From the NCBI RefSeq assembly GCF_037102585.1, contig NW_027043829.1:3844001-3908000 (forward strand): a DNA stretch of 64,000 nucleotides. The letters are read 5' to 3'. The notes under the pieces are model-generated. The model was not told the DNA's origin and did not search any database. It saw only the letters and a program-made list of their open reading frames with translations. Shown one piece after another: positions 30,466 through 41,795 of this stretch (the stretch's first letter is position 1; the number at the start of each line of letters is the position of its first letter). The translations under genes were made by a program, and so were the position numbers. Source of the stretch: Saccharomycopsis crataegensis (taxonomy: Eukaryota > Ascomycota > Saccharomycetes > Ascoideales > Saccharomycopsidaceae).

Positions 30466-31230
30466 GAAGGTTATTATTATTATATTTATTGACTGGCTTT
30501 AGCCACCAGAAGGCTCGATGGTCTTTTCTCCATTACTATTACTATCATTATTATTATTAATATTTGTACATTTTTAATCTTAAATTTATTGATGTTTTAT
30601 TATTACTATTATTTTTATTTTTATTATTTTTTAGTGTTTACTCTCTGTCAGGAACAATTAATTTACTTTCAGTATCTTTTTTTCTTTTTCATTTTGATTT
30701 TTTTCATTTTGTTCTCCATTTTAAAAGATCTCAGAATCGTGTTTAGGATGATTTGTCTCTTTTTACTTTAATTTGAGAATGATGGCCTTATTTCTCTGCT
30801 TGATTTTCAATATATTGTATTCTTCTGGTTTAAACTCACAGTATTTTGTACGATAGTTTGCCGCCAGATGGAATCATTTATTGTAAAGCTGTTTGCTTTG
30901 TCAAGTTTCAATAGTTATTTGGCTAATAATCTTTATAATAGAAAATTTATCCTTCAATTCTTCAAATATTCAAGCATACATATAATCCAAGTGTCACAGC
31001 ATTGAAAATATCTTATCTTTAGTGAAGGTCATTTATTACCTTCACTGGGGATATTTTAACGTGTCAACATGGCAGCCGCGCTCACACTTAACTTTCACCA
31101 AAATGTCTACAATAAATAAATTTTCAATTAGAAAAAAAAAAAAACTTATAATAAGAACAAAAGGAATAAGTACGTAACAATCAATTATTATATTAAAATA
31201 ATTATATAACCATTAATGATAACGACTAGC
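30466..31230. other. Convergent intergenic region with a hairpin
   Basis: Shared 3' flank of the SAP-like gene and eIF5A. T-rich first half; imperfect hairpin at 31005-31057; A-rich end. No gene. Confidence 0.6.
31005..31057. repeat. Two-step hairpin in convergent 3' region
   Basis: Outer stem AAAATATC (31005-31012) with GATATTTT (31050-31057), inner stem AGTGAAGGT (31021-31029) with ACCTTCACT (31038-31046), loop of 8 bases. Both stems are perfect. May serve 3'-end formation of either gene, or be an unannotated structured RNA. Confidence 0.6.
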
Positions 31231-32243
31231 TTAGTTACCTTGTGGGGCTTCCTTGAAAGAGATAGCAGCTTCTTCGTTCATGGCGGAGATGATAGTGACC
31301 ATCAAGTCCTTACCGTCTTCCCAGTCAGCGGTGATCTTGTCACCCAATTCTCCGTCTGGGACCTTGACATCATCCTTGGTGTCACCGTCTTGGGTCATCA
31401 AGTTCAAGAAACCATCGTCAATGTTGATCAATTGGTATTCGTTTCTCTTGACAACTGGAACATCCATGTTGTGGGTGGATGGAGACAAATCTTCCAACTT
31501 CTTGTTGGTGAAAATGTCGATGGCAACCAAGTGGACCTTGGCGTGACCGTGCTTACCGGTCTTGGAGGTGGACATTTCAACAATCTTACAAGGTCTGTTC
31601 TTGATGACAACGAAACCGTTCTTTCTCAAGGCAGAACATTGCATTGGGTAGATAAGGGAGGAACCGGCATCAGCGGTTTCGAAAGTGTGCTAATAAAATA
31701 TGTTAGTAAATAGATGTTTTCTTGTGAAACAAAAAAAAAAAAGATAACAAAGACCAACAATTTCCACAGAGTTGAAGAATACGGATGGTCAAGACGAGTC
31801 CGATTGATTGTCAGACAAACAATGATTAACGAATCAGCATCCGTAATACACTGTTCCTAACCTCACTGCTCAACCAAAAGACTTGAGTTATTCAGTCAAG
31901 AATAACCAAAGATTTTTGACAAAATTTCAAGACATAAAGAGGATCAAGAAAAGTCAAGATTCTTTTTTTTCTTCACCAAATAGCCATCAGACAAAACCCA
32001 TCAGACAGTTTATTATACAATTAGAAAGGGTATCAAAGGGTACTCCCCTTTTTTTATTTTGTTCTTCAGCCGTGTTGGTTTTCGATGATCTATTATCTAT
32101 CGTGAGCCCTTCTTTCTCTCTCTCCTCCCCTCCCCACAAAACTCTGTTTTTCAAAATTGTCGATCATCGCAGCAACTGATAAGATATTACAGTGCAAAAG
32201 AATAAAACTGAGTAGGTTAATTACTTACTTCTTCTTCAGCCAT
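31231..32243 (-). CDS. TIF51A: Translation factor eIF5A, spliced
   Basis: Binds the ribosomal E site and relieves stalling, notably at polyproline, and aids termination. Exon 1 (32229-32243) encodes MAEEE; intron 31690-32228 (539 bp) starts GTAAGT, has TACTAAC (plus-strand GTTAGTA 31702-31708) and ends TTAG; exon 2 (31231-31689) starts [15 protein letters not shown]. The product is 157 aa, exactly the family length. [12 protein letters not shown] carries K51, the lysine converted to hypusine. [14 protein letters not shown] and the C-terminal [18 protein letters not shown] complete the two-domain fold. The intron is the longest seen here. Confidence 0.97.
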
Positions 32244-32905
32244 GGTGATAAGTTAGTGTTGATATATGAGTTGGTAAGACAAGTCTCGAGTAAGAAAAAG
32301 GAGAGAAAAAAAAAAAATCAAATACAATTTTGTAAAGAAAATTTTTTTTTTTGATTGTTGTTGTTTGTCTCCACGAGTTCGAAAAAAAAAATCCGAAGAA
32401 AAAAAGACGGAAGAAGCGGTTACCCGTATACTGTTCATACCCCCTATAACTCGATAGAATCAACGGTCATTCGAGAAGACTGAAAGTGGAAATGGGGCGA
32501 AACCAAGAATCTATAGGAAACGAAACTGAAAACATGATTAATGGTACCACTCATAATATTATTTATTGGCCTACTCTAGGAAAATAGGCGTGTGGACGCT
32601 GTAAGCCTAGATAATGGGGGTGTGGGAGTGTATAGAATAAAACACCCAAACACCCAAACAGGTGAAGATAAAAGTAACCCGGACACATAGCAAACAGTGA
32701 GTACCGGGTAACACTAACGAACAAATACTCTGGTTAGGAGCCTCTTTTATTTCCACGCCCCCTGCACCCCTCACTGTTGGGTACTCTTAACATCCACCGA
32801 CGTATCATGATACATACATTTATTTGATTATTGATTGTCATTCATTTATTATCGCCAATTTGATATATAGAGGAGCCACACATGTGTAGGCATCGTAAAA
32901 ATTAA
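32244..32905. other. Intergenic region: eIF5A promoter
   Basis: Upstream of eIF5A (minus). Contains ACACCCAAACACC at 32642-32654, which resembles the S. cerevisiae Rap1 site used at highly expressed translation genes; about 400 bp upstream of the ATG. A/T runs near 32311-32395. No gene seen. Confidence 0.55.
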
Positions 32906-35500
32906 TCACAATCGCTCTAAAAGAATCAAGTCATGATCGATCTCATCGGTCGTCAATCCCTTCACTCCCATGCTCTTTTTCCCCCGGCCTCCAAGATGGG
33001 TCGGTGCTGGTTTCCGTTCCTTTCTGCCACGCCTGGCTCCACCTCTACCTAAAACTGCGGCGCTTCCACCGCTACCAGATACTAAAGACTCATTCTCACT
33101 CGTTCCTCTTCCTCCAATTCCCGCTTCAGATCCTGAATCATTAGTAACACCACTTCCATAACCTGGTCGTCCACGAGCCCCGCGGCCCTTATTGCTTTTA
33201 GCATTGGTGCCACCAGCATCACTAGCGATAGATTCATTACCGTTCTGCTGGGATAGCAATTGGACATATTTGGAAATCGACTGGCTGGACATGAGCATCT
33301 TCTTCACATCAAGCCCACGGTTCTTATGCCCAAGGAATTGGGTGAAGTTGTTTTCTGTAATGATGATAAATTCCTCATTGGATATCAATGGAGAATATCC
33401 TTCGAAAATCGACGTTAATAAATCCTTATTTTGAAGCTCAAATTCAATAGCCTTTTTATCATCAGAAAACTTGGCATTTTTGATAGTGATGTCTAATTCA
33501 TTTTTCAACCGCTTATTAACTCTGGAGCTTGCTCTACCATTTTTATCAACACCAGTGGATACCAAACCATCGGTGGCACAGTTCTGATCACTATTATGGG
33601 AACCATCAGATAACAGATCCTGATAGGCACTGATACCCATATCTTTCCGTAGCCCGACCAATTTTTGTTCAAGTTTGTGTGGACCATCAAGTTTAATTCC
33701 CAAGAAAATCTTATCGGAAGTTTTCGAGTTCACATTAAAAATGTTGGCTTCGTGTTCTTGAGAGTTATCCTCAAGCATTTGTTTTTGAAGTGCAAAGAAG
33801 CTTTCAAGATTAGTCAACTTGTTGTACATCACATCATGTATTTCATTGCAAGAGTTCCTAACACTTTCAATGTAAGACTTCAAATTGCGGTTCTTGAGAT
33901 ATAAAGTCCAATCATGAAGTCTTTGAAGTTCATACTCACGGCGTTCAGCGGCATTATTATTTTGACTGCAGAGGTCACCTAACAACTTTATATTATTATC
34001 ATCTTCATGTTTTAGCTTTTGACGCTTAGCCAGAGGCTCAAGAAATTCTTCCAACGGATTACTTGAATTAGCAGAAATTGCTACGAGTTTTCTTTTAAGA
34101 TGCAGTATTCTGTTTTTGTAGAGAGCCACTTTATTTTCTTTAACATAATTTTCGATATCTCTCTCATAGGATTGTAATCTCTTTCTTCTATCACCAAAAT
34201 TTCTACCAGATGAGGAAACTAGCTCTTTATCATTATTGGCTATATCAAATTTCGGAATACGAATGCCAACTTCAACAGCATTTTGTGGATCCTGAATCTT
34301 ACCAATCTCTTGCAAATGGTCCACAACTCTTGTATTAGCATCGGTTCCAGTTTCATTAATGTGCAGATAACTCATTCTCAATTCTCTGGCAATCCTTTTC
34401 GTGTAGAAATTATCAAAATAGTTCTTTGCGCTAATAAGATACAATTCATGGATTGCATTCGCCGTTGGTTCATCAATATCTTTCAATTGATCCTTTGCAG
34501 CCAATATTCTGCCAATAGTCAAATTATTAGGCTTCCATAGGCTTCCCAAGCTAATATCCCTTTCCTTCAATAATCCTTTGCGAACCCGATCAAGTTTGAA
34601 CTCATAACTCATACCACTTTCTTGCAAGAATTGTGCTACCGTTTGGAATTCAGCTTCAGATATGTTTTTGCGCAACATGATTCTCGGAGGTCCGGGAACA
34701 GGCGCCAGCACCTGAGTTCCCATTGGGACAGGAGGGATCATCATTGGATGGAAGCCCATTGGAGGTCCAGGAACAACTCCTGGAAGAGGTGGCCCCATTA
34801 GACCTTGGGGGATATTGATGGGAACATGCATCTCTGGAGGTCCGTCAAGCGGTAGAGGAATAGGACTGGTAAAATTAGCAAATGGAGGTCTGATAGGAGA
34901 CATATTTTCCAAAGGCTCGGCATGTTGCGGCTTGGCACTAGGAACAGACAGAACATAACGGTTGGCAGTATCATCGTCATCACTACTTTCATCATTTATT
35001 TTGATAAATGGCGAAGGAACACGAGCCGGTAAATTCACGGCTGGTTCGTCATCAGTCAATAAGCTAGATAATTTAGTCAATTTAACCGTCTTTGGCACTT
35101 CTTTTAAGCCTTGTGGAGCAGAAAAGTTCGAAGGATCAAGTATTGGCTCAGTAGGAGGACCGATTGCTATTGTCCGTTGCATAGAGAAAGATGGTAATCT
35201 TTTGCCTGTGCGATATCTATCGCGGTTTAAGCTATCCATTCCACCGTTATTGTTACCCATACGACTATTGACATTATCATTACGGATGGGGTTCGAGGAA
35301 GGCTTCACATCAATAGTTCCAGAGTTGAAGGCAGGAGAAGGAAGATTTTCAATATTATTATTCGATAAAGTGGGTAGCTGTCTCTTATCATCTGGCAGAT
35401 TTCTGTCATAAGAATTGGATATTATATTTATATCTTTGATATTTTTCAAAGTGTGAGGAAGATTAAGGGGTATCAGATATATTGAAGACGGTTTTTGCGG

Positions 35501-35562
<62 letters not shown>

Positions 35563-36067
35563 GATATTGCAGTACTTGATTTTCATATTGTTGATCGAAA
35601 GGAACGCTGTAAGAGCGAGATGGCGTCAGGTACGGGTTAAACGAATGATGTTGTGGGATACGCAGTTGTGTTGGTTGCTGTGGATGGGTTTGAAGCGTCA
35701 AAAAGGGCGATATTCTACCATCGCTGTTGTTTTGTGCAGATACTAGTCCATACGGAGCTTGTGGTTTATAAGGTTGTTTTTGAGGCTGGAAAAATCGCTG
35801 CTCACTGCTGGTGCTATTGAGGCCAGGAAGGACGAAAGGAGAAGGGTTATTATGGGATACCAGGTGCGGTAAAAAATCGTTTCGTTTGGAAGGACCAACT
35901 ATTGGTGGCAAATAGGTTGACGCAGGCAAGTTATGGTATTGGGGAGGGACAGTTGGCGGTTGGAATGGCGGATTACTGTTACTCAGGGCTCGGCGGCTAA
36001 GAAACGACGATTGGAGCGGTGGGAGGGAAGGACGCGAGCCGTCCTGTTGCTGGAAGTTGTGGTTCAT
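32906..36067 (-). CDS. Large low-complexity nuclear protein with conserved central helical region; possible INO80-complex Ies1-like subunit
   Basis: 1053 aa from the ATG at 36065-36067 (MNHNFQQQDG). First half is Pro/Asn/Gln-rich with a run of about 24 Gln (35500-35565). The ordered part (about residues 470-700) has ISEAEFQTVAQFLQESGMS, SLWKPNNLTIGRILAAKDQ, NAIHELYLISAKNYFDNFY, RIARELRMSYLHINETGTD and SGRNFGDRRKRLQSYERDI, dense enough in aromatic and charged residues to be a real domain. The C-terminus has Gly-Arg-rich repeats (GRGARGRPGYGSG) and RRGRKERKP, like AT-hooks, then a short acidic end. These traits fit a chromatin-complex subunit; Ies1 is one candidate recalled from size and layout, not established. 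Confidence 0.7.
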
Positions 36068-37147
36068 TCTGAAAGAGCCCACGCCATGAAATAGTAGTAT
36101 ATATGTGTGTGTGCGCAAGGTGGACAGTGACTAGAGAGATAATGATAGTGGCAGATGTGGGCGTTCTGACGATGTGATGATGATGAAGACGAAGAAGAAG
36201 TTTTTGAACGAAAAAAAAGTGCAGCGCAACCTGCAGCAACCAACATACAGCGCAGGCAGATCAGAAGACGCTCTGTGGGTGGACGTCGTAGATACACACA
36301 CACCCTCGTGTGGTGGTTCACACCAATACTAATATATATGGTGTTTGATTTTGAGAGAATACTATAATGTCTAGAGGGCTCAATCTGCATAGGAGATCTG
36401 TTTGGATTCTGCTCCCTGGATTCTGCTCCCTGGATTCTGCTCCCTGGATTAGGGTTGCATAAAGACTGAGGAAACCAAAAACTGACTTTGTACCAGTATT
36501 ACAGTGACAGCAATATGGTAAACACGTTAGGCTGCTCCATTATTAATTTCACAGGTCCTACAGATTATCTATTGTACAGGGCGTGTCCCCTGGTCCCAGT
36601 ATTGCCAAGTGGAACCGCACCCAAGTGTGTCTGTGTGTCGACTGCATGCTTATGAGGCCATCTTCAATAATTTGAAACCTGCTGGCCATGAAATATATAC
36701 AGAATAGCCCATTAATTAAACGGGAAAAAAAGCTGATAAATAATGATCCTGCTGATCCCACTGATCTTACGTTCGATTACACAACAAAACAGTGGTTTTC
36801 CGTTGGATCATTCAGAAAATTCCCTTCATTTTTTTTGCGCATAATTTTTCTTGCTGCATTGATCAGGACCCCATGCAGTAGTGGTAACTCAACATACATA
36901 TCCCGCAAATCAGTGGCTAAGGGGCTGCGCATATAATAAAAGGGAAGTCCATTGGCACTTAGAAACAGAAACATCACCTATTTTTAAAGAAAAGAGAGGT
37001 AACACAAGGGTTAAGAGGCAAATAATTCAAAGAATATATATAAATTACATTTACCAAACACTTTGATAGTTCATGAAGTTGTGAACAATATATCATCTAA
37101 TTTTCAAACTTTTACGGCTTTTTTTTTTCCAGAATTGAATACTTGGA
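36068..37147. other. Divergent intergenic region with a 14-bp minisatellite
   Basis: Between the large nuclear protein gene (minus) and the MFS gene (plus). Contains a CAT/CTT-rich stretch (36165-36200), the minisatellite at 36404-36450 and a TATATAAA near 37036, about 110 bp upstream of the MFS ATG. No gene seen. Confidence 0.6.
36404..36450 (+). repeat. 14-bp minisatellite, 3.3 copies
   Basis: Unit GGATTCTGCTCCCT repeated three times perfectly, followed by a partial GGATT. Confidence 0.9.
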
Positions 37148-38716
37148 ATGCCACAAATTAAAACCTTTCTAATAGGGTCAGAGCTCGAAAGAGTAGATAC
37201 AGAAGAACAGGTCATCTATATAAAGGGTCACTATTTTATTGATCGAAATAAGGAGGATTACGCACAATACGATTCCGATGACCAAGGCCTCCAGCTTCTA
37301 AAAGATTCGAAGGTGGCAGAACTTCAGGAGCAATACAATATAGATGATTCAAAACTTAGCCATAAAGTAACATTTAGAGTGCTACTACCGTTTTGTATTA
37401 TATCTGCCATCCACTATATGACAAGATTTGCCATTGCTGTCGCCTCCCAAGTTGGACTCAAGGAAGATTTGGGGTTGACCGACTCCCAATATAACCTTGC
37501 CACTGCAGTATTTTTCATTCCCTATGTGATATTTGAGCTTCTTCTGAACCTTTTACTCAAGTACATTCGGCCTCACTATTTCATGACTTTCTATGTTTTC
37601 ATGTTGGGAGTGACAGTGCTTTGCAACGGATTTGTCACCAGTTTTTCAGGAATAATCGTTTGTCGATTTTTCACTGGTCTTTTCCAATCAAATTCTTCAG
37701 CCCTCTACTATATTTTAGCAAATTATTATCCGAACCACAAATCTCAAAAAGTTTACACCGCATACTATTCATTCGGAACTGCTGGAGGGCTTCTTAGTTT
37801 CTTGTTAGTAAAAGTTGCTGACAAAATTGACATTTTGAGTCGCTGGAGCTGGATATTTATTTTCGAAGGGATTTTAACGATTTTGCTTTCGATTCCCCTT
37901 TTCTTTTTCATCCCTGATTTCCCCGAAGGGGCAAGGTTTCTTGATGATGATGAAACCATATATTTGGTAAAGAAACTAGAAGTGTACGGAGGCAAATCAG
38001 GTTATCAACTCCGAGTTGGATTCAAAGATGTTCTTGCAGTTTTATCTGACCCGCTACTTTGGTGGGGTACCTTGGCTTATCTTGGTGTTCTCGGATGTTC
38101 CTATTCTTATGCATACTTTGAACCTACAATTGTCCAAGCATTAACTGATGATATACCTGGTTCAAATAAACTTCTACTCGAAGGAATACCGTTTGCTATT
38201 TCCATAATATTGGCCAATATTTTTGCATGGTTGTCCGATTATGTCGAAAAACGGGCCCCATTTGCTTTAATTGGAGCGTTATTGGCATTTGCGGGTCTCA
38301 TACTAATGGAACTGAATCCAACTAATAATACCGTGAGATACTACGGTTGTAGCATGGCCGTGGTGGGATTGAGCTGCACAATTCCTGTGGTGGTTTGTTG
38401 GGTGACTATGAACTTTGGTGGCCATTTACGTAAAAATGTTGCCACGGCCTGGATGATCAGCTTTGCTTCCACAGCAGGAATTTTTTCCAATTTTTTGTTT
38501 ACCGATGCTGATGCTCCACAATATAGAACAGGGATTTGGGCAAATATCGTTTTTTTGAGTGTTTCATTCTTATTTATGATAATTTACATGTTGAGCTTAT
38601 TGCAAGAGAATAAGAAAAAGACATCTGCCATTTATAGAGAGCATTTTGATGCTTTGAGCTCAAGAGAAAAAACATTTTTGGGTGATAAAAGTCCTCTGTT
38701 CAAGTATATGTTATGA
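37148..38716 (+). CDS. MFS permease of the anion:cation symporter family (Dal5/Tna1-like)
   Basis: 522 aa, twelve predicted membrane spans, hydrophilic N-terminus of about 75 residues. Family marks: DLGLTDSQYNLATAVFFIPY (loop into TM2), CRFFTGLFQSNSSALYYILA (TM4 region), YPNHKSQKVYTAYYSFGTAG before TM6, SRWSWIFIFEGILT, and FFFIPDFPEGARFL after TM6. The family carries allantoate, nicotinate, pantothenate, biotin and other carboxylates; the substrate cannot be read from sequence. Two CTG codons (MELNPTNN and the SPLFKYML end) lie where Ser would also suit. The gene has its own promoter and ends convergent with the RING gene. Confidence 0.88.
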   Translation: MPQIKTFLIGSELERVDTEEQVIYIKGHYFIDRNKEDYAQYDSDDQGLQLLKDSKVAELQEQYNIDDSKLSHKVTFRVLLPFCIISAIHYMTRFAIAVASQVGLKEDLGLTDSQYNLATAVFFIPYVIFELLLNLLLKYIRPHYFMTFYVFMLGVTVLCNGFVTSFSGIIVCRFFTGLFQSNSSALYYILANYYPNHKSQKVYTAYYSFGTAGGLLSFLLVKVADKIDILSRWSWIFIFEGILTILLSIPLFFFIPDFPEGARFLDDDETIYLVKKLEVYGGKSGYQLRVGFKDVLAVLSDPLLWWGTLAYLGVLGCSYSYAYFEPTIVQALTDDIPGSNKLLLEGIPFAISIILANIFAWLSDYVEKRAPFALIGALLAFAGLILMELNPTNNTVRYYGCSMAVVGLSCTIPVVVCWVTMNFGGHLRKNVATAWMISFASTAGIFSNFLFTDADAPQYRTGIWANIVFLSVSFLFMIIYMLSLLQENKKKTSAIYREHFDALSSREKTFLGDKSPLFKYML

Positions 38717-39460
38717 TTTCATTTCCATTTTCATTTTTATTTTTTCAACTATAAATTGGATTTTCAGGTTTGGCTTTTAATTAATAATTATTTTATTTCT
38801 TGTTTCATTCTTTATTGTTTGACAGTCACTGTATTTTTTCACTCTTGACGGTTGTTGATGAAACATGCTTCATAGAAAGAACAGCATCTTTCGAAGTTTA
38901 TTTCCCAGAAAAAATGCCAACATCGCTCATTTGTAACCTGAAGTAAATCAGTTGAAAATTGCTCAAGATTTCTTACTTCTTATGGTTTGTAGTTTGGTAC
39001 CAAACTCTTGCAAATGATTAATATCTTTCAGAGAAAGATCTTCGTACAAATAAGTATTAAATGGTGACAATTGATCTAGATTTTTGTAACTTAATAATTT
39101 CTGCCATGAATTGTATAAAAATTATCAAATATAATAATAAAAAGAAGAGCCTGCGAGGAAAAGTCAATAATAAAAATAATAAGATGAAGGAATTAAAATA
39201 AATCCGTGCAACTAAATCAAATGAAAAATAGAAAAGCCTAGAGCCTTTACTCGCACAGACAAAGTAGACGCTCCAGGAACCATAATATAATAATACAATT
39301 TTAAGAGAAAAAAATAACAGTAAACAAGTGAGGCCATAATGGTCATAAAACTTTGAAGAAAAACCAGAATAAAAGGACAAGAACAATTTATAAACATTAA
39401 AAATTTGCAAAAAGAACAACTTGATTAGCAACACAAGTAAGAAGAAGTAATCTGAGCCGA
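38717..39460. other. Convergent intergenic region
   Basis: AT-rich 3' flanks. A 125-codon minus-strand frame (39057-39434) is hydrophobic low complexity and rejected. A TGATGA...CTGA pair at 38856-38941 was considered as a C/D snoRNA and rejected. Confidence 0.55.
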
Positions 39461-41104
39461 TTATACCATGCGTTCCACAATGGTGCGTCGTCCCTCAAAG
39501 GCTTCAGAATTAGGGTCAGATGGGACAGGGCGATTTTCTGCAATATCTACTGAATCAGAATCATTAACCTCTGGGGTTTGATTACCGAAGTTAATTGTCA
39601 CAGTGTGATTTTCAGGATTCGTTGTAGTTATAATACCGTTGCCAGCATCAGTAGTGCCAGCTTCAGGGGAAATGGGAATGACGTGATTATGGACGATTGA
39701 AGCTGTGTCTCCCGGTGGCACTTCTGTTGCTAATTCCTGAGTATTTTCTTCTTGTTCTCTTTGAGTTTGCTGTTCTTCTTGTAAGATATCTTCATATCTT
39801 GAAACAATTACACTGTGAATAAGATCATCCTTAGTTATTCCCATAAGACGCCAAAAAAATCTAAATCTCCAAGTAAAATATTGACTCTCAACTTTTGCTT
39901 TGGCTATTTCCTCTAGCTCTGGGTGCGACTCAAGTGCCTCTGTCGCACGAACAGATAGGGGACGCAACAGATTCAAGTATTCGTTATAAGCCTCAATATT
40001 ACGGAGAGCAAGTTCATTTGCAGGTTCTGCAGCGCCAGGCGTTGCCGTCCCTTCAGTAGCATTCTGACCATCACCAGCATCATTGGAATTACTATTGTTT
40101 CGGGCCAGAGGTCGACCAAGCGCCAGGAGTTCAATCATAATACGATGATTTTGAGACATGATTCTTTCGGTCTCCCTAAGTCTAGTAACCTCTTCTTCAG
40201 TCATCAAATCGAAACGGTGATCATTATTTTCGTTTTCATCGTGGGAACCGCTATTATTAGAACCGCTGCCGTCTCCATCATTAATAATACGATTCCTAAG
40301 GTAATAATCACGTTTGCATAAAGGACAACAAGCTTTACGATTACTTAACCATGGGTCAACACAAGTTTTATGGAATACGTGACCACAAATAAGACCACGG
40401 ACAATGTCATTAGGAGTGAACTCATCAATGCAGATTGCGCAAGTATCATCCTCATAGTGTATTTCTTTTGGGGGTTGATGGACTGATAAGACACTTTTAA
40501 TGGATTGTACATCATCAATATCAACATTACTAACGACGCTTTTCTCCTTGGAGGCTTGTCCTTTATTATCATCATTTAAAGCTCCATCTTGTGAATTTGA
40601 GTCGCAGTACTTTATCTTAATGTGAATATCACGGTCAAGGGCGTCTCTTTCTGCGCCACCGTTCAACCAGTCACTATAAGTTCTTTCGGGGAAGAGATAA
40701 TCTAGTTCCTCTGTAGTTAATCTAAATCTTTTCGAGAACTTCAAGGGCAGCAGATGTGTATCAATAGTTGGGAAAGCAAAACCAAATCTACCAAATGGTA
40801 CCACATCTCTTATTGGATATGCTGGATCGAATACATTATGATGAACTTCAGTTAATTCACGCAAATCCGAATTTGAAGAGCCAGAAAAAAGAACTCCAAT
40901 CTTAGCCCTGACAAAATAACGAAGGGAGAAGAACACAAATAGAACGGCAATGAAAACACCGATAACTATTGCCAAGTAGAAAAGTGCTTGAGAGGGTTCA
41001 TTTGCGCTCCATGTAGTGCCTGGGTCGGGTTGACGGCTTTCAGTAGATGTGGGAGAAGGAGGAGTACTACTTAGACTAGCAGGATCAGGAGGAGTGGAGG
41101 ACAT
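39461..41104 (-). CDS. Membrane-anchored RING-H2 E3 ubiquitin ligase
   Basis: 547 aa. Ser/Pro-rich N-terminus (about 1-38), one membrane span (about 40-62: LFYLAIVIGVFIAVLFVFFS), basic stop-transfer RYFVRAK, then a conserved-looking cytosolic block (FGRFGFAFPTIDTHLLPLKF). The RING-H2 finger at residues 222-263 has all eight ligands in the expected order: C222, C225, C240, H242, H245, C248, C260, C263, with the W252 after DP that contacts E2 enzymes. The C-terminal part has an Asn/Gly linker, a helical segment and an acidic Glu/Gln-rich tail. Topology N-out, RING in the cytosol, like Golgi/vacuole/ER quality-control ligases. Substrate and S. cerevisiae orthologue not recognised. Confidence 0.85.
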   Translation of the reverse strand: MSSTPPDPASLSSTPPSPTSTESRQPDPGTTWSANEPSQALFYLAIVIGVFIAVLFVFFSLRYFVRAKIGVLFSGSSNSDLRELTEVHHNVFDPAYPIRDVVPFGRFGFAFPTIDTHLLPLKFSKRFRLTTEELDYLFPERTYSDWLNGGAERDALDRDIHIKIKYCDSNSQDGALNDDNKGQASKEKSVVSNVDIDDVQSIKSVLSVHQPPKEIHYEDDTCAICIDEFTPNDIVRGLICGHVFHKTCVDPWLSNRKACCPLCKRDYYLRNRIINDGDGSGSNNSGSHDENENNDHRFDLMTEEEVTRLRETERIMSQNHRIMIELLALGRPLARNNSNSNDAGDGQNATEGTATPGAAEPANELALRNIEAYNEYLNLLRPLSVRATEALESHPELEEIAKAKVESQYFTWRFRFFWRLMGITKDDLIHSVIVSRYEDILQEEQQTQREQEENTQELATEVPPGDTASIVHNHVIPISPEAGTTDAGNGIITTTNPENHTVTINFGNQTPEVNDSDSVDIAENRPVPSDPNSEAFEGRRTIVERMV

Positions 41105-41795
41105 CTTCTTTATTTTTTGTTTTTCCTTTCTTTTTCTTGTTCTTTAGACTTGGCCGATGTTGAATACCTAATATTTCCTAAATATTCAAGTTAAAAAAAA
41201 AAAAACAACTGGATCAACCTTTAAATGTCAAATTTTCCCGAAATCTAACTTTATTGATAAATATTATTTGTACAAGGTTGGATCCAATATCACTGCCAAT
41301 TAAATTATTAAGTATTTTTTCAATAAACCAGAAAATACAGACTTTTTGTCTGGTTTGTTCTAATGGCGAATAATTATGGCTAAATCTTATACGCAAAAGT
41401 GGATCGGTAACAAAGGGGGCTTGTGATGTGCCAAAACTCGTAGCCTTTTTAAGTAATAAAGTGATGGGCAATGCGCCAAAAATTATGGTTTGTGAAACCT
41501 TTGAAATAAAAGAGGAAAAAAATCTGGGGAACTAAGGTTGATTTTGACTTGGATAAATTGGGCAATGGTCGGTTGGTTTTTCACTTGGATAGTGTTTGAG
41601 CAAGATTATGGTGGAGACATATTCTTTGCTCAAAGGTAAAATTTTCCTGCGCGGCCGGATAGGATGACCAGCCCTTGTGCAGGAAAATCCTGTCATGTGA
41701 AGGATATCAGATATATTAGTGATACATTTGCCTATATAAATATGTATATAAATCCATTTAAATAGATATATAAATGAAGATTATTTTCTCAGTGC
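41105..41795. other. Intergenic region: RING gene promoter and MAG1 3' flank
   Basis: AT-rich, with alternating TATA tracts around 41735-41775. A short minus-strand frame at 41214-41471 is not supported. No gene seen. Confidence 0.55.

Noticed and set aside
38856-38941. TGATGA and CTGA 80 bp apart, as a C/D snoRNA
   Set aside because: No terminal stem around the boxes, the base before TGATGA is not a purine, and no rRNA guide match recognised.
39057-39434. 125-codon hydrophobic frame in a convergent gap
   Set aside because: A/T-rich low-complexity translation.
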